This document shows, one piece after another, positions 43,859 to 52,129 of a stretch of DNA of 64,000 nt; position 1 is the stretch's first letter, and every line of letters starts with the position of its first letter. The notes beneath the pieces are model-generated. The model worked only from the letters and a program-made list of their open reading frames with translations, made no database searches and was not told the origin of the DNA. Position numbers and translations under genes: made by a program. The stretch comes from Pseudomonas pudica. Lineage in GTDB: Bacteria > Pseudomonadota > Gammaproteobacteria > Pseudomonadales > Pseudomonadaceae. The stretch covers positions 162,254 to 226,253 of the forward strand of contig NZ_JADLJS010000006.1 of the NCBI RefSeq assembly GCF_015680405.1. Reading direction: 5' to 3'.

Positions 43859-44746
43859 TCAGCGCAAATCGGCCTCTGGCACCGTGGTTCGCTGTGCAAT
43901 CGCCTCGGGCCGCCACTGCTTGCGCGCCATCGCCAGCACTTCGGCTGGCGTTGCCAGCAACAACTCGGGGTCTGCTTCCTGCCCCAGCGCCCGCAGCGCC
44001 CGCAGCAACAGCGGTGTCGCCTGGTCCGCCTGCAGCGGCGGCGAGCGGTACGATTTGCCCAGCTTGTGCCCGTCCGGCTGCACGATCAGCGGAATATGCA
44101 GGTAACGCGGCTGCGAGAAGCCCAGCAACTCTTGCAGGTAGAGCTGGCGCGGGGTGTTGTCGAGCAGGTCGGCGCCACGCACGATGTCGGTAACACCTTG
44201 CCAGGCATCGTCCAGTACCACCGCCAGCTGATAGGCATACAGCCCGTCGCGGCGCTGGATGACGAAATCGCCCACTTCACGCCCCAGGTGCTGCTGGAAC
44301 TCGCCCTGCACCCGGTCGGTAAAACGGTAGAGCAGCTCTGGCACGCGCAGGCGGATCGCTGCGCCTTCACGAGCATGCCCGGCATTGCGGCAAAGGCCTG
44401 GGTAGATACCGTTGTAACCTTCGAGCTGCTTGCGCGAGCAGGTGCAGGCGTAGGCCAGGCCCATGTTGAACAGGCGGTCGACGACCGCGGCATAGGCATC
44501 GTGCCGCTGGCTCTGGAACACCACTTCGCCATCCCACTCCAGGCCGTAGCGTTCCAGGGTCTGCAGGATCGCATCGCGGGCACCGGGCATTTCCCGAGGC
44601 GGGTCGGTGTCTTCCATGCGCAGCAGCCAGCGGCCGTTCACGGCGCGGGCATCGAGCCAGGAGGCGAGGGCGGCGACCAGCGAGCCGAAGTGCAGGAAGC
44701 CGCTGGGGGTGGGGGCGAAACGCCCGATGTAGCTTGATTCGGTCAT
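43859..44746 (-). CDS. gluQ: Glutamyl-Q tRNA(Asp) synthetase GluQ
   Basis: GluQ activates glutamate and attaches it to queuosine in the anticodon of tRNA-Asp. The 295-residue protein is a truncated glutamyl-tRNA synthetase with no anticodon-binding domain. It has the HIGH-like motif PSGFLHFGSL, the MEDTDPPRE segment and the KMSKS-like KLGKS. The cysteines (CTCSRKQ, CRN) suggest the zinc site. The start is ATG 44746 (MTESSYIGRFAPT). It lies just downstream of dksA on the minus strand, the common gammaproteobacterial dksA-gluQ arrangement. Confidence 0.96.
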   Translation of the reverse strand: MTESSYIGRFAPTPSGFLHFGSLVAALASWLDARAVNGRWLLRMEDTDPPREMPGARDAILQTLERYGLEWDGEVVFQSQRHDAYAAVVDRLFNMGLAYACTCSRKQLEGYNGIYPGLCRNAGHAREGAAIRLRVPELLYRFTDRVQGEFQQHLGREVGDFVIQRRDGLYAYQLAVVLDDAWQGVTDIVRGADLLDNTPRQLYLQELLGFSQPRYLHIPLIVQPDGHKLGKSYRSPPLQADQATPLLLRALRALGQEADPELLLATPAEVLAMARKQWRPEAIAQRTTVPEADLR

Positions 44747-44763
44747 GGTCAGGCTGGGTATAT

Positions 44764-44793
44764 AAATGAAACGGGGCGCATGATGCGCCCCGT
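44764..44793 (-). terminator. Terminator between dksA and gluQ
   Basis: On the minus strand ACGGGGCGCA and TGCGCCCCGT form a perfect 10-bp stem with a 3-base loop (44771-44793), followed by TTCATTTA. It sits between the dksA stop and the gluQ start, so gluQ expression probably depends on read-through. Confidence 0.85.
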
Positions 44794-44810
44794 TCAGGTG
44801 GAAAGAAAGA

Positions 44811-45254
44811 TCAGCCTTTGCCGACCGTCTTTTCCTTTTTCTCTGCGATTTCCTTGCAGTCGAAGCACAGGTCGGCGGTAGGGCGGGCCTCCAGGCGACG
44901 CAGGCCGATCTCGATGCCGCACGATTCGCACCAGCCGTACTCATCGGCCTTGATCTTCTCGAGGGTCTTGTCGATTTTCTTGATCAGCTTGCGTTCGCGA
45001 TCGCGGTTGCGCAGCTCCAGGGCGAATTCTTCTTCCTGGCTGGCACGGTCGGCCGGGTCGGGGAAGTTGGCTGCTTCGTCCTTCATGTGATCCACAGTGC
45101 GGTCGACACTTTCCATCAAGTCTCGCTTCCAGGCGCCGAGAAGCTTGGTGAAGTGCTGTTTCATGGGCTCGCCCATGTACTCTTCACCCTTGGTTTCTAC
45201 GTAGGGCTCGACACCGTACATGGTCTGGGCTTTTTGCTTTTCTACGGTGGACAT
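44811..45254 (-). CDS. dksA: RNA polymerase-binding factor DksA
   Basis: DksA binds the RNA polymerase secondary channel and, with ppGpp, down-regulates stable RNA promoters. The 147-residue protein shows the coiled-coil region with the acidic tip (DPADRASQEEEFALELRNRDRERKLIKKIDKTLEKI) and a C4 zinc finger (CESCG, CFDCK). All four Cys are present, so this is the classical form. ATG 45254 follows GAGGCGG. The rRNA-type promoters at the end of the window are natural targets. Confidence 0.98.
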   Translation of the reverse strand: MSTVEKQKAQTMYGVEPYVETKGEEYMGEPMKQHFTKLLGAWKRDLMESVDRTVDHMKDEAANFPDPADRASQEEEFALELRNRDRERKLIKKIDKTLEKIKADEYGWCESCGIEIGLRRLEARPTADLCFDCKEIAEKKEKTVGKG

Positions 45255-45464
45255 GAATAGACCGCCTCTCACTCATCTGATCCAATGCGCAGGCTGCTCC
45301 ATCTCCGGCACCCGCCGGCCCTGCGACTGCGAGCCGCCGAACTTACCAGATAGATCGGGGGTGCGCTACCCCGCCCGATCCAGGTAATTGACAGCGGCGC
45401 GAACCGCACGTTCGGTGGCGTGCAGAGGTAGAATCTCCAGTTTAGACCCAATTGAGAGAAGGTC

Positions 45465-46637
45465 ATGGCCCACCCCTACAGCGCGCGCAGCCGCGCCATC
45501 GAACCCTTCCACGTCATGGCGCTGCTGGCTCGGGCCAACGAGCTGCAGGCGGCCGGGCACGATGTGATCCATCTGGAAATCGGCGAGCCGGACTTCACCA
45601 CAGCCGCGCCCATCGTTGCCGCCGGTCAGGCCGCATTGGCCGCCGGGCACACCCGCTACACCGCCGCTCGCGGGCTGCCGGCGCTGCGCGAAGCCATTGC
45701 CGGTTTCTACGGCCAGCGTTATGGCCTGATTGTCGACCCTGAACGCATCCTCATCACCCCGGGTGGCTCCGGTGCGCTGCTGCTGGCCAGCAGCTTGCTG
45801 GTCGACCCAGGCAAGCACTGGCTGCTGGCCGACCCGGGCTACCCGTGCAACCGCCACTTCCTGCGCCTGGTCGAGGGCGGGGCGCAGCTGGTGCCGGTGG
45901 GCCCGGATGTGAATTATCAACTGACCGCCGGCCTTGTCGACCGCTACTGGGACAAAGGCACGGTCGGTGCCCTGGTCGCCTCGCCGGCCAACCCGACCGG
46001 CACTGTGCTGGGGCGTGACGAGCTGGCCAGCCTGTCCCGCGCCACCCGCGAACGGCATGGCCACCTGGTGGTAGACGAGATTTACCACGGGCTGACCTAT
46101 GGCATGGACGCACCCAGCGTGCTGGAAGTGGACGACTCGGCATTTGTCCTGAATAGTTTTTCCAAGTATTTCGGCATGACCGGTTGGCGCCTTGGCTGGC
46201 TGGTGGCGCCTCCTGGCGCGGTGGCCGACCTGGAAAAGCTGGCACAAAACCTGTACATCAGTGCGCCAAGCATGGCCCAACATGCCGCGCTGGCGTGTTT
46301 CCAGCCCGAATCCCTGGCCATTTTCGAGGAGCGCCGCGCCGAGTTCGCCCGTCGCCGCGACTACCTGTTGCCCGCCCTGCGCGAACTGGGCTTCCGCATT
46401 GCCGTCGAGCCGCAAGGGGCTTTCTACCTTTATGCCGACATCAGTGCCTTTGGCGGTGACGCGTTCGCCTTCTGCCGGCACTTCCTGGAAACGGAGCACC
46501 TGGCCTTCACCCCGGGCCTGGACTTCGGCCGACACCTGGCCGGCCACCACGTGCGCTTTGCCTACACCCAGAGCCTGCCACGCCTGGAAGAGGCGGTGCA
46601 GCGGATTGCCCGCGGCCTGCGGAGCTGGCAAGGCTGA
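45465..46637 (+). CDS. PLP-dependent aminotransferase (class I/II)
   Basis: This 390-residue fold-type I aminotransferase shows the aspartate-aminotransferase-subgroup landmarks: HLEIGEPDF near residue 36, [39 protein letters not shown] and the PLP-binding Lys in [17 protein letters not shown] late R ([17 protein letters not shown]) should bind the carboxylate. The specific amino donor cannot be deduced. It starts at ATG 45465 behind AGAGAAGG and overlaps sfsA by one base (TGATG). Confidence 0.93.
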   Translation: MAHPYSARSRAIEPFHVMALLARANELQAAGHDVIHLEIGEPDFTTAAPIVAAGQAALAAGHTRYTAARGLPALREAIAGFYGQRYGLIVDPERILITPGGSGALLLASSLLVDPGKHWLLADPGYPCNRHFLRLVEGGAQLVPVGPDVNYQLTAGLVDRYWDKGTVGALVASPANPTGTVLGRDELASLSRATRERHGHLVVDEIYHGLTYGMDAPSVLEVDDSAFVLNSFSKYFGMTGWRLGWLVAPPGAVADLEKLAQNLYISAPSMAQHAALACFQPESLAIFEERRAEFARRRDYLLPALRELGFRIAVEPQGAFYLYADISAFGGDAFAFCRHFLETEHLAFTPGLDFGRHLAGHHVRFAYTQSLPRLEEAVQRIARGLRSWQG

Positions 46638-47353
46638 TGCAGTTCCATCCCCCACTCGAACAGGGCCGCCTGCTGCGCCGCTACAAACGCTTTCTGGCGG
46701 ATATCGAACTGCCCGGCGGCGAACAACTGACCATCCACTGCCCCAACACCGGCTCCATGCTCAACTGCATGCGTGAAGGCGGGCAGGTGTGGTTCAGCCG
46801 CTCCAACGACCCCAAGCGCAAGCTCCCGGGCACGTGGGAAATCAGCGAAACCCCGCAAGGGCGGCTGGCCTGTGTGAATACCGGGCGGGCCAATACACTG
46901 GTCGAAGAGGCTCTACATGCCGGCATCATCGTCGAACTTGCAGGCTTCAGTGCTTTAAGGCGTGAAGTGGCCTACGGCGACGAAGGTAGCCGCATCGACT
47001 TTCGCCTGGAGTTCGACGGTGCCCCGGCCTATGTCGAGGTCAAGAGCGTGACGCTGGGCTACCCAGACAGCACGGTCGCGGCCTTCCCTGATGCAGTTAC
47101 CCAGCGCGGTGCCAAGCACCTGCGCGAGCTGGCGAAGCTGGCCAGGCAAGGCGTGCGGGCGGTGCAGCTGTACTGCGTGAACCTGACCGGTATCGACGCG
47201 GTGCGCCCGGCCGAGGAAATCGATGCGGCCTATGCCCAAGCCCTGCGCGCAGCGGTGGCGGAGGGGGTGGAGGTGCTGGCCTACGGCACGCGCCTGGACG
47301 CCGCTGAAGGCATCGTCATCGACCGTCGCCTGCCGGTGCTGCTTACCCCTTGA
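46637..47353 (+). CDS. sfsA: DNA/RNA nuclease family protein SfsA
   Basis: SfsA was first described as a sugar fermentation stimulation protein; the family has an OB-fold plus a PD-(D/E)XK nuclease-like domain. The 238-residue protein shows [43 protein letters not shown] (the D and ExK nuclease-type residues) and [16 protein letters not shown]. The start overlaps the preceding aminotransferase stop, so they are co-translated. Its 3' end overlaps the convergent Rieske gene by 11 bp. Confidence 0.95.
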   Translation: MQFHPPLEQGRLLRRYKRFLADIELPGGEQLTIHCPNTGSMLNCMREGGQVWFSRSNDPKRKLPGTWEISETPQGRLACVNTGRANTLVEEALHAGIIVELAGFSALRREVAYGDEGSRIDFRLEFDGAPAYVEVKSVTLGYPDSTVAAFPDAVTQRGAKHLRELAKLARQGVRAVQLYCVNLTGIDAVRPAEEIDAAYAQALRAAVAEGVEVLAYGTRLDAAEGIVIDRRLPVLLTP

Positions 47354-47660
47354 ACCAGATGCCCTGGCTGTCCTCGTGGCAGCCCAGGGCCTGCAGCTGC
47401 TCGCCCTCGCACGGCCCGGCCACGCATTCGCCGCTTTCGATCAGGAACAGCGCCCCATGATGGGCGCAGTGGATCAGGCTGGCGCCGTCATCGAGAAACG
47501 CATCTTCTGCCCAGTTCAGGGGGATGCCGCGGTGGGGGCAACGGTTGCGGTAGAGGTACACCTGGCCTTGGCGGCGTACGCCGAACAGTTCGACGCCGTC
47601 TACGCTGAAGGCGCGGCTTTGGCCTTCGAGCAGACCGCGGGAGGTACAAAGGAAGTGCAT
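47343..47660 (-). CDS. Rieske [2Fe-2S] domain protein
   Basis: This 105-residue soluble protein is essentially a single Rieske domain with both cluster-binding motifs: CPHRG near residue 41 and CAHHG near residue 66. The spacing is as in dioxygenase ferredoxins and NirD-like proteins. No oxygenase partner is nearby, so its redox role is unknown. It is convergent with sfsA (11-bp overlap) and divergent from the haem uptake operon. Confidence 0.92.
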   Translation of the reverse strand: MHFLCTSRGLLEGQSRAFSVDGVELFGVRRQGQVYLYRNRCPHRGIPLNWAEDAFLDDGASLIHCAHHGALFLIESGECVAGPCEGEQLQALGCHEDSQGIWFKG

Positions 47661-47691
47661 GGCAAGGACGACTCGTGAAACAAGTGGTGGC

Positions 47692-47720
47692 TTGACGCTT
47701 CAATGCGAATAATTATCAAA
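47692..47720 (+). promoter_or_regulatory. Promoter with Fur box upstream of hmuT
   Basis: TTGACG (47692-47697) and TATCAA (47714-47719) are 16 bp apart. Overlapping the -10 side, 47704-47718 reads TGCGAATAATTATCA, matching the 7-1-7 Fur consensus TGATAATnATTATCA at 12 of 14 defined positions. Iron repression of the downstream haem uptake operon is expected. Confidence 0.75.
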
Positions 47721-47808
47721 TGGCCCGCATTCGCTGCGCCCGGCTGCTTATGGTGCGCAGTTCCGTCGCCCGCCACAAGGCGCGCGGCCCGCCTGCAGAA
47801 GGAACCCG

Positions 47809-48693
47809 ATGATGCGTCGTCTCGTCGCCTTGCTCGCCCTGTGCGCGAGCCTTGTGCTCCCCACCCAGGCCCTGGCGGCCGAGCTGCCGCAGCGTTGGGT
47901 CAGCGCTGGTGGTGCACTGAGCGAATGGATCAGTGCGCTGGGTGGTGAAGCGCGGTTGGTGGGGGTGGATACCACCAGCCAGCACCCACCATCGCTGAAG
48001 TCACTGCCCAGCGTCGGCTACCAGCGGCAGTTGTCTGCGGAAGGCATTCTCAGCCTGCGCCCGGATGTGCTGGTGGGCACCGAGGAAATGGGGCCGCCAC
48101 CGGTACTGGCGCAAATCCGCAAGGCTGGCGTGCGGGTCGAACTGTTCTCCAGCAAGGCTGAACTGGCGGCAGTGGATGAAAACCTCAAGCACCTGGGGCA
48201 GTTGCTGGGGGCAGAACATCAGGCCGCGGTCTTGGCGTCGGGGTACCACCAGCAGCTCGATGCCTTGCAGGCCGAGGTCAGGCAGGCCCAGGCCGGGCAG
48301 AAGGCGCCAGGAGTATTGCTGCTGCTCGGGCATGCCGGTGCCAAGCCGCTGATCGCGGGGCAGGGCACCGCCGGTGACTGGCTGCTGAACCAGGCGGGTG
48401 GGCATAACCTGGCAGAACATCAGGGCTACAAGAATTTCTCCAGCGAAGCACTGGCGGCGCTGGACCCGGATGTGATCGTGTTTTCCGACCGGGCGCTGGC
48501 CGATGAGCGGGCCTTGCAGGCGTTGCTGAAAGAAAACCCCGCGCTGGCGGCCTCGCGCGCCGTGCGGGAGAAGCGTCTGGTATCGCTTGACCCGACGCTG
48601 TTGGTCGGCGGGCTCGGACCACGCCTGCCGGCAACACTCCAGTTGCTTGCCGCCACCTTCTATCCGGCTGCCAAGGCCAGCCTCGCCCAATGA
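47809..48693 (+). CDS. hmuT: Haem ABC transporter, periplasmic binding protein (HmuT/PhuT)
   Basis: HmuT carries haem from the outer membrane receptor to the HmuUV permease. The 294-residue protein has a Sec signal peptide (RRLVALLALCASLVLPTQALA) and the two-lobed class III binding-protein fold: GEARLVGVDTTSQHPPSLKSLPSVGYQRQLSAEGILSLRPDVLVG, joined by a long helix to DWLLNQAGGHNLAEHQGYKNFSSEALAALDPDVIVF. ATG 47809 and ATG 47812 are both possible behind AAGGA. It overlaps hmuU by four bases. Confidence 0.9.
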   Translation: MMRRLVALLALCASLVLPTQALAAELPQRWVSAGGALSEWISALGGEARLVGVDTTSQHPPSLKSLPSVGYQRQLSAEGILSLRPDVLVGTEEMGPPPVLAQIRKAGVRVELFSSKAELAAVDENLKHLGQLLGAEHQAAVLASGYHQQLDALQAEVRQAQAGQKAPGVLLLLGHAGAKPLIAGQGTAGDWLLNQAGGHNLAEHQGYKNFSSEALAALDPDVIVFSDRALADERALQALLKENPALAASRAVREKRLVSLDPTLLVGGLGPRLPATLQLLAATFYPAAKASLAQ

Positions 48694-49727
48694 AACAACG
48701 GGTCCAGCCACGCACGCTGTTCGTTTGCCTGAGCCTGTCGTGCCTCCTGGCGGTGTGGTTGTCTTTGGCCCTGGGGCCGGTCAGCCTGCCGCTGTTCGAT
48801 ACCCTGCGTGCCGGCCTGCGCCTGCTGGGGCTGCCTATAGCTGCTGACGGCTTGCAGCAGGCCGAGATGATCCTCGGCCAGATCCGTCTGCCACGCACCT
48901 TGCTGGGGTTGGCGGTGGGCGCGGTGCTTGCGTTGTCCGGTGTAGCGATGCAGGGGCTGTTCCGTAACCCACTGGCCGACCCCGGCCTGGTAGGGGTTGC
49001 CGCCGGGGCGGCGGTGGGCGCGGCGGTGGCCATCGTTGGTGGCAGCTGGCTGGGCGGCATGCCGGATGTGCTTGCGCCTTACCTATTGTCGCTTTGTGCA
49101 TTCATCGGCGGGCTGGGCGTGACTGCGCTGGTCTATCGTCTGGGCCGACGCGACGGCCAGACCAACGTCGCCACGATGCTGCTGGCAGGTGTGGCCATGA
49201 CCGCGTTGGGCGGGGCTGTCGTGGGGCTGTTCTCCTACCTGGCCGACGACGCCACGCTGCGCACGCTGACCTTCTGGAACCTGGGCAGCCTCAATGGCGC
49301 CAGTTACCAGCGACTGTGGCCGTTGCTGCTGGCGGCTGCGGGCGTGGCTGTGTGGCTGCCACGCCGGGCCAAGGCGTTGAATGCCATGCTGCTGGGTGAG
49401 TCGGAGGCACGCCACCTGGGCATTGACGTGGAGCGGCTCAAGCGCGAGCTGGTGTTCTGCACGGCGCTGGGCGTAGGTGCGGCGGTGGCGGCTGCCGGGT
49501 TGATCGGTTTCATCGGCCTGGTGGTACCGCACCTGGTGCGCCTGCTGGCCGGGCCTGATCACCGTGTGGTACTGCCAGCTTCCTTGTTGGCGGGCGGTGC
49601 GCTGATGCTGTTCGCCGATTTGGCGGCGCGGCTGCTGGTGGCGCCTGCCGAGCTGCCGATCGGCATCGTCACGGCCTTTATCGGTGCACCGTTCTTCCTG
49701 TTCCTGCTGATACGAGGGCGCAGCTGA
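48690..49727 (+). CDS. hmuU: Haem ABC transporter permease (HmuU/PhuU, FecCD family)
   Basis: This 345-residue inner-membrane permease has roughly nine to ten hydrophobic helices. It carries the FecCD signatures [43 protein letters not shown] and [23 protein letters not shown], plus the EAA-like coupling segment near [11 protein letters not shown]. It should form a dimer with HmuV at the cytoplasmic face. The start overlaps hmuT (ATGA), and its stop overlaps the hmuV start by one base. Confidence 0.94.
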   Translation: MKQRVQPRTLFVCLSLSCLLAVWLSLALGPVSLPLFDTLRAGLRLLGLPIAADGLQQAEMILGQIRLPRTLLGLAVGAVLALSGVAMQGLFRNPLADPGLVGVAAGAAVGAAVAIVGGSWLGGMPDVLAPYLLSLCAFIGGLGVTALVYRLGRRDGQTNVATMLLAGVAMTALGGAVVGLFSYLADDATLRTLTFWNLGSLNGASYQRLWPLLLAAAGVAVWLPRRAKALNAMLLGESEARHLGIDVERLKRELVFCTALGVGAAVAAAGLIGFIGLVVPHLVRLLAGPDHRVVLPASLLAGGALMLFADLAARLLVAPAELPIGIVTAFIGAPFFLFLLIRGRS

Positions 49728-50494
49728 TGTTGCAAGCCGAGGGGCTGTACTTGCGGCGGGGCAGCAATGAAGTGCTGCATGACATTCATCTGCAGCTGGG
49801 CCCGGGGCAGGTGGTGGGCGTGCTCGGCCCCAACGGTGCGGGCAAGAGCAGCCTGCTGGGTGTTCTGTGTGGTGAACTGGTGCCTGATCGCGGGCAGGTG
49901 ACGCTAAAGGGCAGGCCGCTGGCCGACTGGGCGGGGCAGGAACGGGCCAGGCGCCTGGCGGTATTGCCGCAGGTGTCCAGCCTGGGGTTCTCGTTCCGGG
50001 TCGAGGAAGTGGTTGGCATGGGGCGCATGCCTCATGGCACCGGGCAGCGACGCGATGCGGAAATCGTCGAGGCGGCCTTGCGGACGGCGGATGCCTGGCA
50101 CCTGGTGGAGCGCAGTTACCTGGCGTTGTCTGGCGGCGAGCGGCAACGGGTGCACCTGGCTCGGGTGCTGGCGCAGTTGTGGCCGGGCGAGGCGGGTACC
50201 ACGCTGCTGCTCGACGAGCCGACCTCGATGCTCGACCCATTGCACCAGCACACCACCCTGGAGGCCGTGCGCCGCTTTGCCGAGCGTGGCGCCGCGGTGC
50301 TGGTGATCCTGCATGACTTGAACCTGGCGGCGCGCTACTGTGACCGTATCCTGCTGCTGGAGCACGGGCGCTGCTATGCCTTTGCCGCACCGTCAGCAGT
50401 GCTGACGCCTGCGGCTTTGAAGGCGGTATACGGGATCGATGTGCTGGTACAGACGCACCCAGAGCGTGGGCATCCGCTGATCATCACACGCTAA
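49727..50494 (+). CDS. hmuV: Haem ABC transporter ATPase (HmuV/PhuV)
   Basis: This 255-residue ABC ATPase energises the haem permease. Its motifs are Walker [10 protein letters not shown] near residue 37, a Q-loop ([11 protein letters not shown]), signature [18 protein letters not shown], Walker [10 protein letters not shown] and H-loop [14 protein letters not shown]. It is translationally coupled to hmuU (TGATG). The next gene, a ChaN-like lipoprotein, follows after 53 bp and is probably part of the operon. Confidence 0.95.
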   Translation: MLQAEGLYLRRGSNEVLHDIHLQLGPGQVVGVLGPNGAGKSSLLGVLCGELVPDRGQVTLKGRPLADWAGQERARRLAVLPQVSSLGFSFRVEEVVGMGRMPHGTGQRRDAEIVEAALRTADAWHLVERSYLALSGGERQRVHLARVLAQLWPGEAGTTLLLDEPTSMLDPLHQHTTLEAVRRFAERGAAVLVILHDLNLAARYCDRILLLEHGRCYAFAAPSAVLTPAALKAVYGIDVLVQTHPERGHPLIITR

Positions 50495-50547
50495 CGCTGG
50501 TGCGCTCCTACAAGTGCTGGTGCAGACCATGAATGGAGGTACTGCCC

Positions 50548-51429
50548 ATGCGACATCCGCTGCTGTCCGTTTTCTCGCTGTGCCTGGTGCTGGTACTGGG
50601 TGGCTGCCAGGCCAACCTGCCACCGCTGCCCGCCTGGCAGAGCAGTGAGGGGCGCAGCCATGCCGAGCTGGGGCATATCGTCGATCTCGCCAATGGCCAG
50701 CTGATCAGCCCTGAGCAACTGGTGCAGCACCTGTCTGCCGCCCCCCGGGTGCTGGTCGGCGAGAAACACGACAACCCCGATCATCACGCACTGCAGTTGT
50801 GGCTGCTGCGCGCCCTGCAAGGCCAACGTGTGCAGGGCAGCCTGCTGCTGGAAATGCTGCAGCCCGAGCAGCAACCGCTGCTGGACAAGCTCGCGGGGCA
50901 ACCTTTGCCGGCAGATTTGCCCAAGGCTCTGGCTTGGCAGGACGGCTGGGATTGGCAGATGTACGGGCCAATCGTGACTGAGGCTTTGCAGCAGCGGGTG
51001 CCTTTGCTGGCCGCCAACCTATCAACCGGCGAGATGCGCCAGGCTTATCGTCAGCCGGCCTCGTTACCTGGCGAACGCTCCAATGCGCCGGCGGTCAAGG
51101 CCGCCTTGCTGGAGCATGTACGTGCTGGGCATTGCGGGATGCTGCCAGAAAGCCAGTTGCCGGCAATGCTGGCTGTGCAGCAACAGCGCGACCGGCGCAT
51201 GGCCGAGCGGTTGCTGGCTGCACCGCAGCCGGCAGTGCTGCTGGCCGGGGCTTATCACGTGCGCAAGGACTTGGGTGTGCCGTTGCACCTGGCTGACCTG
51301 CAAGCGCAGGGGGAGGGCAAGGTATTGCTTCTGGCAGAGGTCGGTGAGCAGGTTGAGGCAGGCGAGGCTGATTTTGTGTGGTACACGGCAGCGACGCCGG
51401 AGCAGGACTATTGCGCGCAACTGCGGTGA
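50548..51429 (+). CDS. ChaN-family haem-binding lipoprotein
   Basis: This 293-residue protein has a lipoprotein signal (MRHPLLSVFSLCLVLVLGGC, lipobox LGGC). The ChaN domain shows RVLVGEKHDNPDHHALQLWLLRAL, SLLLEMLQPEQQPLLDKL, AKDWGWDWQMY-like residues (here AWQDGWDWQMYGPIV) and AGAYHVRKDLGVPLHL near the end. ChaN of Campylobacter binds haem and is linked to iron uptake, which fits the hmuTUV context. The start is ATG 50548, eight bases after GGAGG; an ATG at 50533 would overlap that site. Confidence 0.9.
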   Translation: MRHPLLSVFSLCLVLVLGGCQANLPPLPAWQSSEGRSHAELGHIVDLANGQLISPEQLVQHLSAAPRVLVGEKHDNPDHHALQLWLLRALQGQRVQGSLLLEMLQPEQQPLLDKLAGQPLPADLPKALAWQDGWDWQMYGPIVTEALQQRVPLLAANLSTGEMRQAYRQPASLPGERSNAPAVKAALLEHVRAGHCGMLPESQLPAMLAVQQQRDRRMAERLLAAPQPAVLLAGAYHVRKDLGVPLHLADLQAQGEGKVLLLAEVGEQVEAGEADFVWYTAATPEQDYCAQLR

Positions 51430-51446
51430 CAAGGCTGCAAAAGGCA

Positions 51447-51559
51447 AAAAAAGACCCGGCAAATTGCCGGGTCAATAACCGTGATTAGCCTGATGAGGAG
51501 ATAATCTGAGAGTCCGAACCAGGGGCTCTTAGCTTATCCAACCAGTCTCGCGACCAGTT
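51447..51559 (-). ncRNA. prrF: PrrF-family iron-responsive small RNA
   Basis: The minus strand reads from AACTGGTCGCGAGA near 51559 through the hallmark core CTCAGATTATCTCCTCATCA (51491-51510). It ends in the terminator GACCCGGCAATTTGCCGGGTC plus a T-tract (51446-51473). I recognise this as PrrF, the Fur-repressed RNA that down-regulates iron-using proteins under iron starvation. A TTGACG/TATGAT promoter and a Fur box precede it. P. putida has two PrrF copies; which one this is cannot be told here. The 5' end is inferred from the promoter. Confidence 0.95.
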
Positions 51560-51592
51560 GTGATAATCATAACGATTCTCATTTCGTCGTCA
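51558..51592 (-). promoter_or_regulatory. prrF promoter with Fur box
   Basis: On the minus strand TTGACG and TATGAT are separated by 16 bp. GAGAATCGTTATGATTATC (51562-51580) overlaps the -10 element and matches the 19-bp Fur box GATAATGATAATCATTATC at 14 of 19 positions. Repression under iron-replete conditions is expected. Confidence 0.85.
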
Positions 51593-51606
51593 ATCCTTTC
51601 CTGAGA

Positions 51607-51885
51607 TTATTTCTGATTTTTTTGCGCAGGGCTTTTCGCATCCAGCTGTTGGTTGAGCGCCTCTTTGCGCTCCAGCGGCAAATCGTTCCAGTGCATGTCC
51701 AGCAGGGCGCCTTCAATGGCATACAACAGCACCTTCGATGCGCGGAACCCTCGTGTCTTCACGGCCTGGTACGCACCTACCGCGCCCAGGCGGCGCAGAT
51801 CCGATGCACTGTGGATGCCGGCTGCATGCAGCCACTGCGCAGAGGTCTTGCCAAGGTTCTTCAGATGCTGCAATTCATCGTTCAT
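51607..51885 (-). CDS. TfoX C-terminal-domain protein
   Basis: This 92-residue protein consists of the TfoX C-terminal domain alone: LQHLKNLGKTSAQWLHAAGIHSASDLRRLGAVGAYQAVK, then a helix and a Lys/Gln-rich tail. The fold is helix-hairpin-helix-like, and the N-terminal TfoX domain is absent. A role in competence cannot be assumed. ATG 51885 has a strong AAGGAGG site, which rules out the longer upstream reading. It lies upstream of prrF on the same strand. Confidence 0.88.
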   Translation of the reverse strand: MNDELQHLKNLGKTSAQWLHAAGIHSASDLRRLGAVGAYQAVKTRGFRASKVLLYAIEGALLDMHWNDLPLERKEALNQQLDAKSPAQKNQK

Positions 51886-52004
51886 CGAGCCTCCTTGCGA
51901 TGGCTGAACGGGGATTGGGGGATAAATCGCGAGCAGGTCAGAGAGGAGTGTAGCGGGGGATGGGAAATGCGCGGCCTTTTGCCATAGGGGGCGACGAGAT
52001 GTCC

Positions 52005-52121
52005 TGTGCCGGCCTCTTCGCGGGTAAACCCGCTTCCACAAGGTTCTCTGCAAGTCTCACGACTGACGCAGTACCTGTCCGTGGGAGTGGGTTTACCCGC
52101 GAAGAGGCCGGCACAGGAAAA
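52005..52121. repeat. Inverted REP pair
   Basis: Two well-conserved copies face each other: GCCTCTTCGCGGGTAAACCC near 52012-52031, and GTGGGTTTACCCGCGAAGAG around 52088-52107 followed by GCCGGC. They form a long imperfect inverted repeat at the 3' side of the APH/P-loop protein gene. Confidence 0.9.
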
Positions 52122-52129
52122 CGCTAACC

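Noticed and set aside
51607..51885. TfoX-domain protein considered as a competence regulator
   Set aside because: Only the C-terminal domain is present and no competence genes are nearby.
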